From: a virus
Virus record (IMG/VR): IMGVR_UViG_3300042465_007039
Location: 1 to 64,000 of that record
Reading direction: 5' to 3' (one strand)
Length of the DNA: 64,000 nt
Shown here: positions 23,665 through 31,811 of the stretch, one piece after another
Numbering within the stretch: the first letter of the stretch is position 1
Layout of the letters: each line of letters opens with the position of its first letter
Position numbers and translations under genes: made by a program
The notes under the pieces: generated by a model
Seen by the model: the letters and a program-made list of their open reading frames with translations, nothing else
Database searches by the model: none
What the model was told of the DNA's origin: nothing

Positions 23665-24099
23665 ATGGACACTTCTAGAATTTCATTTGAGATCTCTCCT
23701 TCGGATCAGGCTTGTCCACTAGGTGTGGAAGTTTGGCTAGATCAACAACAAATTTTCAACACCGAACATCTTGCTGACACAGTTAATGTATCACATGATA
23801 TTGACGAAAACAATGCCGAACACGTACTGCGTGTTGTACTCAAGCACAAAAAAACCGAGCATACCACAGTAGATGCTGATGGCAACATCACACAAGACGC
23901 TGTGATCAATGTTGGCTCATTTAAATTTGAAGAAATTGATATCAATCAAACGGTTCAGGATCTGGCCATTTACACCCACGATTTTAACGGTTCAGGCAAC
24001 ACAACACAAAGCAAGTTTTTTGGCAGCATGGGCTGCAACGGCACCCTGAGTCTAAAGTTTACCACTCCTGTTTATCTCTGGTTGCTGGAACACATGTAG
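23665..24099 (+). CDS. Conserved small phage protein, possible structural (144 aa)
   Basis: 144 residues, acidic, beta-rich (ISFEISPSDQACPLGVEVWLDQQQIF...), ending with a hydrophobic YLWLLEHM. It directly follows the 23301 gene with which it probably forms a pair. No known domain is visible. Late promoter upstream and neighbours suggest a virion component. Confidence 0.65.
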   Translation: MDTSRISFEISPSDQACPLGVEVWLDQQQIFNTEHLADTVNVSHDIDENNAEHVLRVVLKHKKTEHTTVDADGNITQDAVINVGSFKFEEIDINQTVQDLAIYTHDFNGSGNTTQSKFFGSMGCNGTLSLKFTTPVYLWLLEHM

Positions 24100-24101
24100 G
24101 G

Positions 24102-24108
24102 CTAAATA
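24102..24108 (+). promoter_or_regulatory. Late promoter box directly before a start codon
   Basis: CTAAATA ends 6 nt before the ATG at 24115, immediately after the preceding stop. No Shine-Dalgarno is present in the spacer. Confidence 0.5.
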
Positions 24109-24114
24109 CCTGGT

Positions 24115-26412
24115 ATGAAACAATTAGTCATCATGCCTGGCGGATTTCACCCTTTTCACGCAGGCCATCTAGCACTTTATCAATCTGCTGTTCAGGCTTT
24201 TCCTGGCGCTGATGTCAAAGTAGCTGCTACCAACGACACATCAACTCGTCCATTCCCTTTTGCACTCAAAGAAAAACTAGCACAACTGGCAGGAGTCGCC
24301 CCGGGCAACTTTTATCAAGTCAAAAGTCCATTTCGTGCTGAAGAGATTACCAAGAGTTACAATCCTGCTACCACACAGTTGATCTTTGTTCGCAGTGAAA
24401 AAGATGCCAACAAACTACCGCAAGCAGGAGGGGTCAAACGTGATGGCGCACCTGCATATCTGCAGCCCATCAGTGATCAACTGGCACCAATGACTCAGCA
24501 TGCCTACATGGTGTACTTGCCCACAGTGGAGTTTGGTCCAGGCATGACCAGTGCCACAGAAATACGCTCTGCCTGGCCCACACTCACAGATCGCCGCAAA
24601 ACAGCCTTGGTCATGAGCTTGTACCCCAAAACACAACGCAACCCCAAACTGGCTGCTGTTGTGGTCAAAATGCTGGATACTGCCATTGGCACACAAGAAG
24701 TAGATGAAAGATCGCTGAAAGAATTTGCTCCCGGGTCAGGCGGTGATGACGACATCGGCGATGATCCCTACAAGTATCCCAAGCCAGAGCGGTACCGTCG
24801 CAGTGCGGATTACTTTGGCCAATTTGAAGCAGATCATTTTGATCGTGAAGCCTTTGATGATGCCACTGGTGAGTTCAAAGGCTACTGGGGGCGTACACCA
24901 ATTGCTTATTTCAAGTTTGACAACCCAGCACGAACTGGCAGCGATGATCCGGGCCGAGGCTGGTACTACGAACCACAGTCAAACAACAGCGGTGACGACA
25001 CCAGTGCCGAACCTGCTGATGATAACGCTGAGCAACGCAAGCAACAAGAGTTGGGCATGATCCGTCAGTTTTTGAAATCTGGCAATCGACCAAATCCAGA
25101 CAGTCAAATTGGTCGATTGATGAAAAAACATGGCATAGAGGAAGATCTAAGCCGCAGAGGATTCTTACGAGGCCTAGGCGCTGCGGCTGCTGGTGCGGTC
25201 GGTGTTGGCGCTGCTGGTCCGGCTCAAGCACGATCAACTGATGCGTCACGAAAAGAAGATGCTGAGGCCTTGGCATTACTGGCCAAAGGTATGACTCCTG
25301 AACAAGTTGCTAAAAAATTAGGAGTTGCTGGACCAAATCACGGGCAGACCCATCATATGGGTGGTCGGTGGGCTTCAATCAATCGGGCAGCAGCACAGCT
25401 CCGACGACAACGAGGCCTAAACGAATTTGCAATGGGCGGCGGTGACGATGACGGCAACGATGGCTTCAGTGATGACACACTTAAACAGCTGGCAGCACAG
25501 TGGTACAATGGCGACGAAGATCCCAGAGTAGAACAAACACTGGCAGCAGCAGGTTGGGAAATTGGTCAAGATGAAGGCTATGATGATACACCGGGTGTGT
25601 TTGTGGTGCAGGCCGGAGACATCAACGGCAACAGCTATATCAGTTGGCCTGCCCACGAACTAGAAGGCCTGGCCGAAGCAAGCAAGCAAGGTGTGGCGGA
25701 AAACTTTGCTGATGGTAAAAACCCACAAGACAAAGGTGATGCCAAGCGTCACGGTATCAACACCAAGGCCAGTGTAAGCAGTCTACGCAAAACTGCCAAG
25801 CAAGGTGGACGCAAAGGACAACTGGCACACTGGTTGGCCAACATGAAAGCTGGCCGAGCCAAGAACGAGGACATAACAGAAGATAATGACTGCCCTCCGG
25901 CTACACAGGATATCTCACTCAATCTCAAGAACAGACAAAAAGCCATCAACGAATACGGTTACGGTCCGCTCAACCCAGACTTGCCCAACACCAAGTTCTG
26001 GATGAAAAAGGTTGATGAGTGGAATCTAGACAGCATGGAAGAAGCACAAAGCAGCTTGTGCGGTAATTGTGCAGCATTTGACATACGACAAGAAACTCTA
26101 GACTGTATTGCACAAGGTATTGATAGTGATAGTCCCGAAGACGCCGAAGGTGTGATTGATGCTGGCGACTTGGGCTATTGCAAGTTCCTAAAGTTCAAGT
26201 GTGCAAGCCGCAGAACATGTGATGCTTGGGTAACCGGTGGACCACTAGAGGACAAACCAGTTGACGAAAATCAAGGTTGGGCAGCAACATACCAAGAAGC
26301 AGACTCTGACTATATTGAAGAAAAGTGGAGCGCAAAATACAAGAGCAGTATCAATTGTGCCAATCCCAAAGGATTTAGTCAAAAAGCTCACTGCGCTGGT
26401 CGTAAAAAATAG
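24115..26412 (+). CDS. Modular protein: nucleotidyltransferase domain, twin-arginine-like segment, cysteine-rich modules
   Basis: 765 residues. Residues 1-200 are a cytidylyltransferase-like nucleotidyltransferase opening with MPGGFHPFHAGHLALYQ (HxGH site). An acidic linker follows. At 346-372 is a twin-arginine-like leader (SRRGFLRGLG, Ala/Gly hydrophobic run, ending AQA). A GVAE site stands at 526-529. After that come a basic module (KRHGINTKASVSSLRKTAKQ...), a cysteine module with SLCGNCAAFDIR and CKFLKFKCASRRTCDAW, and a final KWSAKYKSSINC...AHCAGRKK module. It reads as a chain of independent parts joined at cleavable borders. Probably packaged or virion-associated; the nucleotidyl substrate is unknown. 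Confidence 0.85.
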   Translation: MKQLVIMPGGFHPFHAGHLALYQSAVQAFPGADVKVAATNDTSTRPFPFALKEKLAQLAGVAPGNFYQVKSPFRAEEITKSYNPATTQLIFVRSEKDANKLPQAGGVKRDGAPAYLQPISDQLAPMTQHAYMVYLPTVEFGPGMTSATEIRSAWPTLTDRRKTALVMSLYPKTQRNPKLAAVVVKMLDTAIGTQEVDERSLKEFAPGSGGDDDIGDDPYKYPKPERYRRSADYFGQFEADHFDREAFDDATGEFKGYWGRTPIAYFKFDNPARTGSDDPGRGWYYEPQSNNSGDDTSAEPADDNAEQRKQQELGMIRQFLKSGNRPNPDSQIGRLMKKHGIEEDLSRRGFLRGLGAAAAGAVGVGAAGPAQARSTDASRKEDAEALALLAKGMTPEQVAKKLGVAGPNHGQTHHMGGRWASINRAAAQLRRQRGLNEFAMGGGDDDGNDGFSDDTLKQLAAQWYNGDEDPRVEQTLAAAGWEIGQDEGYDDTPGVFVVQAGDINGNSYISWPAHELEGLAEASKQGVAENFADGKNPQDKGDAKRHGINTKASVSSLRKTAKQGGRKGQLAHWLANMKAGRAKNEDITEDNDCPPATQDISLNLKNRQKAINEYGYGPLNPDLPNTKFWMKKVDEWNLDSMEEAQSSLCGNCAAFDIRQETLDCIAQGIDSDSPEDAEGVIDAGDLGYCKFLKFKCASRRTCDAWVTGGPLEDKPVDENQGWAATYQEADSDYIEEKWSAKYKSSINCANPKGFSQKAHCAGRKK
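25690..25701 (+). repeat. Dispersed GVAE-coding repeat, copy 3
   Basis: GGTGTGGCGGAA encodes residues 526-529 in the context SKQGVAE-N, between an acidic region and a basic module. The SKQGVAE heptapeptide recurs at 32870. Confidence 0.65.
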
Positions 26413-26422
26413 TCAGCTCTGC

Positions 26423-26447
26423 TATACTCTGTAAATAGTTATATACT
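26423..26447 (+). promoter_or_regulatory. Composite promoter region before the glycosyltransferase gene
   Basis: The 50-nt gap holds TATACT (26423-26428), GTAAATA (26431-26437) and a second TATACT (26442-26447), followed by an ACGGAGA ribosome site. No good -35 element is seen for the TATACT boxes, so a late promoter at GTAAATA is the better guess. Confidence 0.35.
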
Positions 26448-26462
26448 TTTACGGAGAACCCA

Positions 26463-27347
26463 ATGGCCGACGCCTTACCAACTACTACACCCCCAACTGA
26501 TCCTGCTGCAACAACTCAGCAAAATATCCAGGTAAATTTGGATTACTTGCGTACCACACGAGTTCACATGTGCATGCCCTGCTATGGCGGACAACTGACT
26601 GAAAGCACATTCATGAGCTACATCAAGTGGGCCAACATGGCACGCCAATTGGGCATTGAGTGGACAGTAGAAACCATGACCAATGAGAGCTTGATCAGTC
26701 GAGCACGTAACACACTCACTGCCAAGTTTTTGGCCACCGAAGGCTCAACGCACTTGATGTTTATTGACGCTGATATTGGTTGGGAACCCTGGCATTTACT
26801 GGTCATGATGGATGCACAAAAAGATGTCATCGGCGGCCTGTACCCAATGAAAAGCCTGCCTATCAAATGGTGCGTGAATGGCATTCCGGGGGTAGACGAA
26901 GACCCCAATAGCAACTTGATTGAAGTGTCCAAAACTGGCACGGGTTTTATGTTGATCAAGCGTGATGTGTTTGAAAAATTAAACGCACATCCTGCTACCA
27001 AGCCCTTTGCCAACGACATTGGACTTGACCCTAGCTTGAATCAGTACATGAAAACCTACTTTGACACTGCGGTACGTGAAGGTCGCTACTATTCGGAAGA
27101 CTGGACATTCTGCGAAAACTGGCGTGATTTGGGTGGACAAGTCTGGGTGGACAAGCGAGTGCTGTTGCGACACACAGGCACTTACACATTTGATGCGGCC
27201 ACGCAAGACAAACTGTACAACGACCTGCATGCCATGGTGCTGGCCAAGCAAGCACCCACACAGCCCTTGCACAATATAGCACCGGAGGTGCTTGCAGCAG
27301 AATCCAACGCCGAAGTCATAGCCTCAAACAGCAGCAACGCTGAATAA
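26463..27347 (+). CDS. GT-A-fold glycosyltransferase
   Basis: 294 residues. After a Thr/Pro-rich N-terminal 20 residues comes a nucleotide-sugar transferase core: VHMCMPCYGG, SRARNTL, then HLMFIDADIGW with the DxD metal/nucleotide-sugar site, and GTGFMLIKRDVFEKL. A late YSEDWTFCENWRDLGG element with acidic residues fits the catalytic-base region. Such enzymes in large phages decorate virion proteins or host glycans; no acceptor can be inferred. An Ala/Asn/Ser-rich tail ends the protein. The gene stands alone between its promoter region and a strong terminator. Confidence 0.85.
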   Translation: MADALPTTTPPTDPAATTQQNIQVNLDYLRTTRVHMCMPCYGGQLTESTFMSYIKWANMARQLGIEWTVETMTNESLISRARNTLTAKFLATEGSTHLMFIDADIGWEPWHLLVMMDAQKDVIGGLYPMKSLPIKWCVNGIPGVDEDPNSNLIEVSKTGTGFMLIKRDVFEKLNAHPATKPFANDIGLDPSLNQYMKTYFDTAVREGRYYSEDWTFCENWRDLGGQVWVDKRVLLRHTGTYTFDAATQDKLYNDLHAMVLAKQAPTQPLHNIAPEVLAAESNAEVIASNSSNAE

Positions 27348-27350
27348 AAC

Positions 27351-27371
27351 GGCCCCGAAAGGGGCTTTTTT
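27351..27371 (+). terminator. Rho-independent terminator
   Basis: GCCCC (27352-27356), GAAA tetraloop, GGGGC (27361-27365) and six T residues follow the glycosyltransferase stop by 4 nt. A compact GC stem with a GNRA-type loop and U-tract is textbook. Confidence 0.88.
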
Positions 27372-27396
27372 GCGCAGGTGGCTTTGGCAGTGCGCA

Positions 27397-27403
27397 ATAA
27401 ATA
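27397..27403 (+). promoter_or_regulatory. Late promoter box directly before the giant gene
   Basis: ATAAATA ends 4 nt before the ATG at 27408, just downstream of a terminator, so this gene has its own start of transcription. The 4-12 nt upstream of the ATG contain no purine-rich ribosome site. Confidence 0.55.
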
Positions 27404-27407
27404 CACT

Positions 27408-30400
27408 ATGAACATCGAAGAACTAGACGCCTACAATCTTGACGACGCAGTGAAATTTCACGACCACTTGAATCCCCGACTCTGGGACTCTCGTGAGCAG
27501 TTGCGTCCCGAAGTGCGTGTCAAGTTGTTAGAAATAGCAGCTGACTTTGAAGAATTCCTGGGACTCAACGATGTGTCTGTGCAAGACATCACCATTTCAG
27601 GTTCCAATGCTGCCTACAGCTACACCAATCACTCAGACATTGATCTGCACCTGGTTGTGGCCATGCCCCAGGGTTCCAGTGCTGATGTTTATCGTGAACT
27701 GTTTGACGCCAAGAAATATCAATACAACAACCTGCACAACATTCGCATAGGCGCTGCTGATGTGGAACTGTATGTGCAGGACGCAGATCAACCGCATCAC
27801 TCACAGGGCATCTACAGTGTAAGAAACAACCAGTGGATCAGTGTGCCGCGTCGTAGATCAGCTGATGTCAACGACTCTGCTGTACAACGCAAGTACCAAG
27901 ATCTAGGCACTCGTATTGAAAACATTCTAAGCAGCAGTGATCATGAACAGTTGGCTCGCATGATGACCAAGATCAAGACCATGCGAGCCGCAGGACTAGA
28001 GCGTGAAGGTGAGTTTGGTGTGGACAACATTGTGTTCAAACTGTTGCGCAACAATGGCCTGATCAAACGCTTGGTTGATGCTCGCAGTGCTGCACGTGAT
28101 GCTGAACTCAGCCTCAATGAACGCAAACGAAAGAAAAAGTCCAGCCGTGTGCGATATGGCTACGGTGGCTACTGGACTCCAGGCTACAACTTTGGTGGCA
28201 CAGAACTAGGCGGAGACTCTGGTGGCGGAGATGGTGGAGGTGGCGAAAGTGTGCGTGAAGCTTCTACTCCCGACGGGGTCAGCGCCAGTACCAAGATGTT
28301 CCTGGAACAAGACTCTGTCAGCACCACAGACATTGTGCAAGATTTTGTGAGCTTTTGTGTGGGCGAACTTGGTATCCAGCAGCAGCCTCAACTGCGACTG
28401 CGTCGTGACCCTGCCTGGAGCCAACGCAATCACAGCTTTGGACAGTTTGATCCTGCCTCCAACAAACTCAATGTCAGCATGGCCAACCGTCATGTGATGG
28501 ATATCCTGCGCACAGTGGCACACGAGATGGTACACTACCACCAACAAGAACAACAAGACTTGCCGCCCAACGCAGGCGCTACTGGCAGCAAATACGAAAA
28601 CGAAGCCAATGCCAGAGCTGGCGAACTCATGAGAAACTACGGGCAACAGCATCCTGAACTGTTTGAACCAGGTGCTGTGGCCGAAGGATGGCGTAAACAA
28701 CAGCAGAACGAAAGCTCGGGCTATATTCCCACCAAGAAAGAACGCAACGATCCCAGATTCAGCATGGCTCTAAGCCCCGATGTGCAGCCAGGTGCCACAG
28801 GCAAAAATGCTAACAAACTGGCATTGAAAACCAATACACAAGGTCAGCCAGGCCTGCTGATGAAAACTGTTAACCTGCGTGAGTCCACGAAAACTAACTT
28901 GTCAGAAATTGATCGCAGAGGTGTGCTCAAGGCCATTGGTGCAGGTGCAGTGGCCACAGCGGTGCCAGGGGTAGCACAAGCAGGACCATTTGTGGATGTT
29001 GCTGCGTTAGGAAAATCCAATCCCGAGCAGGCTCAAAAAGTATGGACGCCCAGGTACCAAGAACTCACCACACGATGCCAAAACATCATGCGCCGATTGA
29101 TTGCAGCAGCAGGGCCTAAATGGGCGCCACTGTTGAAAGGCACCACCATTCGTGTGGTCTCAAGTGACAATTATGCACAGGCCAGTGCAATTTCGCGAAT
29201 GATTGCTATTGATCTTTCGGTGTTCTGGGATGCTCCGGACGCTGCCTTGGCATTTACCATAGCACATGAGCTGGGACATATTGCCCTGGAACATGGTGCC
29301 GGCACTGATGACGAGTCAGCAGACTACAAAACTCAATTGCGAGTGGCTGCACTGTATCGCCAAGGCGAACTGGATGCAGACGAGTTTGCGGTGCGCATCT
29401 GCAAGACACTGGGCTACAACAAGGCCGAAGTGTTCAAATTCATTGCCCAGAACGAAGCAGAATTGCAAATGTTTGATCTACTGACACAATCACCCACCAG
29501 CACTCACCCCAGCCAAAAGACTCGTATTGACCGAGCTAGAATGAATGGGTTTCAGTTGAGTCGTGGCGGTATTGAACAAATGAATGTGTTGAAGCAACAC
29601 CTGGCTGAGCATGACACAGTACACAGTGATCTGATTGAAAATCTACAACAAGAATTTGCACTGTTTGAAGAACAGGACCTGTTTGAAATCAACATGAGTC
29701 CCACAAATCTAAAAAAACTAGCAGCACAAACAGGCGCCAGGGCCGGCATGGAATTTGAGATGATTGTACCCGGTATCGAAGGTGGGGAAGACGCTGAACA
29801 AGAACCTGACTACGACGCCGACGAAAATGTCATGAGCATTGAGGATGCAGCGCAGTTCTTTTTTGACGGTGACTTCAACGGTCGAAGAGACATTCAACGC
29901 CTGCGTGAAAGCATGAGCGAAGATTATCAGACTTGGCTGGGTGACGCCTGGATGGAGCATTTTGAAACCTACAAAACTACCATTGTGTTTAGATTCGGCA
30001 AAGAAAATTGGGAAGAAGCACAAATTGCCGAAATCATGGGCCTGGACGAAGCTGAAACCGAAGCATTAGAAACTCGCGGTGCGACTCCCGAAGATTACAT
30101 GGACGCTGCTGAAAAAGTCATTGCTGATGGATTAGATCCCTGGCTGAATGATGCGCAGGAAGATGCACAAGAAGAATATTACGATGAAGATCACGAAGAT
30201 GATTGGTTGGCCAGTGAAGGTATTCGTTCAATGAGCGATGTTTCAAGTCAGTACAATATCATGTGGCCATATTGGAGCAGTGGTAGCAATGAAGGTGCTG
30301 GTATTGAATCCGTTGCTGATGAATTCCGTGAGGCCATTGGTCGCAAAGTAAACTGGTCTGATAGTTACCATGGTGGCAAACGAGAGCCCAACACTTATGT

Positions 30401-31811
30401 GGTCGAGCCAGACGGCAGCCTGATTCCCAGTGACAGCGATGACGCAGGCCTGGAGTTTGTGAGCCCTCCCTTGCCCATTGACGAAATGATCAGTGATCTA
30501 AACAAGGTCAAGGCCTGGGCTGATCAACGAGGCTGCTATACCAGTAAAGCTGCCAAAACAGGCCTACACATCAATGTGAGTGTGCCAGGCTTTGACAATG
30601 ACAAACTGGACTATGTCAAGCTGGCGCTGTTGCTGGGCGACGAGTATGTGCTGAATCAATTTGGTCGACTTGGCAACAGCTATGCAAACAGCGCCATGGG
30701 CATAATCAAAGAGCGAATTGCTCAACGGCCCGAAGATGCTGCTGCCATGTTGCAAAAAATGAAAACAGGTCTGGGTGAGCTGGCCAGCAAAGTTGTACAC
30801 AGCGGCACAACCAGTAAATTTACCAGTATCAACACCAAGGATGGATATATTGAATTTCGTAGTCCCGGTGGTGATTGGTTGGGTGACAATTTTGACAAGA
30901 TTGAAACCACTCTGATGAGATTTGTGGTGGCACTGGATGCTGCCATGGATCCTGCAAAGTATCGTGATGAGTACTTGAAGAAACTGTACACTGTGCTCAA
31001 GCCCAAAGATCAGAATGATACCTTGAGTTATTTTGCTAAATTTGCTGCCGGTGAATTGCCCAAGGCTGCACTAAAGAGTTTTATCAAACAAGCACAACTG
31101 GAGCGCAAAGGCAAAAAGAGCAGTGGTGACTCTGCATATACTGCAATCCCCAGCAGTGGAAATCAGAAATACGAAATACAACGCACAGCCAATAATGAAA
31201 TTGTGGGCACATTCAACGCAGACAGCGATACTGATGCCAATGCAGTTGCTCGCCAATGGATGGCAGACAATGGACTACAGCGAGTTGATTTTAGATTAAA
31301 TCGTGCAACAGGACAAGAACGAGCCGAACAGCGAGCCGGAGTCAGCAACTACAAAATCTATCAAATTTCTGATGGTAGAACAGTGGGCACATTCTATGCT
31401 GCCGATCAGGCTCAAGCTGACTCTGAATTCACTGACTGGTTGATGAGTCCCGAAGCCGGTGGCAGAGACGACTTTAGATACGCACCAATTGACACCCCAA
31501 TTCAAGGTCTTGCCGCCAGCACCCCGCGACCGCGGTCTGACATCATTGACATCGAGCCAGATGTAGAGCAGAACTTTGTGCCTGGATCGACCCTGGATCT
31601 GCAACGACAACGACAAGCAGCACAGCAATCTGCTGCTGGAACATTTAGAGGCACCTGGGCAATCAAGGACAGTCAAGGCAACACACTACACACCTTCGGC
31701 GGAATCGGCAATGCACAAGCAGATGCCAACAGAGTTGCAGCAGGTTGGCTGGCCCGTGCAGGATATCAAGACGGCCTTGAAGTTGCGGTTGTTCCTGTGA
31801 TGGAGCCGTAA
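27408..31811 (+). CDS. Giant multidomain protein: nucleotidyltransferase, two metallopeptidases, twin-arginine-like leader, amidoligase, triple C-terminal repeat
   Basis: 1467 residues from the ATG at 27408. (1) Pol-beta-type nucleotidyltransferase, about 40-240, with SGSNAAYSYTNHSDIDLHL. (2) Gly-rich linker. (3) Zincin, about 305-430, with HEMVH (372-376) and a later N-E-A-N-A. (4) Twin-arginine-like DRRGVLKAIG (502-511) with an Ala-rich run ending AQA. (5) M48-like peptidase with HELGH (620-624) and ELDADEFA. (6) Amidoligase-like region, about 770-1225: MEFEM, GLEFVSPPLP, GLHINVSV, EFRSPGGDW. (7) Three copies of a roughly 45-residue domain, from about 1255. FEPGAVAE after domain 3 resembles the GVAE sites. 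I infer a polyprotein-like packaged cargo; its maturation is untested. Confidence 0.88.
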   Translation: MNIEELDAYNLDDAVKFHDHLNPRLWDSREQLRPEVRVKLLEIAADFEEFLGLNDVSVQDITISGSNAAYSYTNHSDIDLHLVVAMPQGSSADVYRELFDAKKYQYNNLHNIRIGAADVELYVQDADQPHHSQGIYSVRNNQWISVPRRRSADVNDSAVQRKYQDLGTRIENILSSSDHEQLARMMTKIKTMRAAGLEREGEFGVDNIVFKLLRNNGLIKRLVDARSAARDAELSLNERKRKKKSSRVRYGYGGYWTPGYNFGGTELGGDSGGGDGGGGESVREASTPDGVSASTKMFLEQDSVSTTDIVQDFVSFCVGELGIQQQPQLRLRRDPAWSQRNHSFGQFDPASNKLNVSMANRHVMDILRTVAHEMVHYHQQEQQDLPPNAGATGSKYENEANARAGELMRNYGQQHPELFEPGAVAEGWRKQQQNESSGYIPTKKERNDPRFSMALSPDVQPGATGKNANKLALKTNTQGQPGLLMKTVNLRESTKTNLSEIDRRGVLKAIGAGAVATAVPGVAQAGPFVDVAALGKSNPEQAQKVWTPRYQELTTRCQNIMRRLIAAAGPKWAPLLKGTTIRVVSSDNYAQASAISRMIAIDLSVFWDAPDAALAFTIAHELGHIALEHGAGTDDESADYKTQLRVAALYRQGELDADEFAVRICKTLGYNKAEVFKFIAQNEAELQMFDLLTQSPTSTHPSQKTRIDRARMNGFQLSRGGIEQMNVLKQHLAEHDTVHSDLIENLQQEFALFEEQDLFEINMSPTNLKKLAAQTGARAGMEFEMIVPGIEGGEDAEQEPDYDADENVMSIEDAAQFFFDGDFNGRRDIQRLRESMSEDYQTWLGDAWMEHFETYKTTIVFRFGKENWEEAQIAEIMGLDEAETEALETRGATPEDYMDAAEKVIADGLDPWLNDAQEDAQEEYYDEDHEDDWLASEGIRSMSDVSSQYNIMWPYWSSGSNEGAGIESVADEFREAIGRKVNWSDSYHGGKREPNTYVVEPDGSLIPSDSDDAGLEFVSPPLPIDEMISDLNKVKAWADQRGCYTSKAAKTGLHINVSVPGFDNDKLDYVKLALLLGDEYVLNQFGRLGNSYANSAMGIIKERIAQRPEDAAAMLQKMKTGLGELASKVVHSGTTSKFTSINTKDGYIEFRSPGGDWLGDNFDKIETTLMRFVVALDAAMDPAKYRDEYLKKLYTVLKPKDQNDTLSYFAKFAAGELPKAALKSFIKQAQLERKGKKSSGDSAYTAIPSSGNQKYEIQRTANNEIVGTFNADSDTDANAVARQWMADNGLQRVDFRLNRATGQERAEQRAGVSNYKIYQISDGRTVGTFYAADQAQADSEFTDWLMSPEAGGRDDFRYAPIDTPIQGLAASTPRPRSDIIDIEPDVEQNFVPGSTLDLQRQRQAAQQSAAGTFRGTWAIKDSQGNTLHTFGGIGNAQADANRVAAGWLARAGYQDGLEVAVVPVMEP

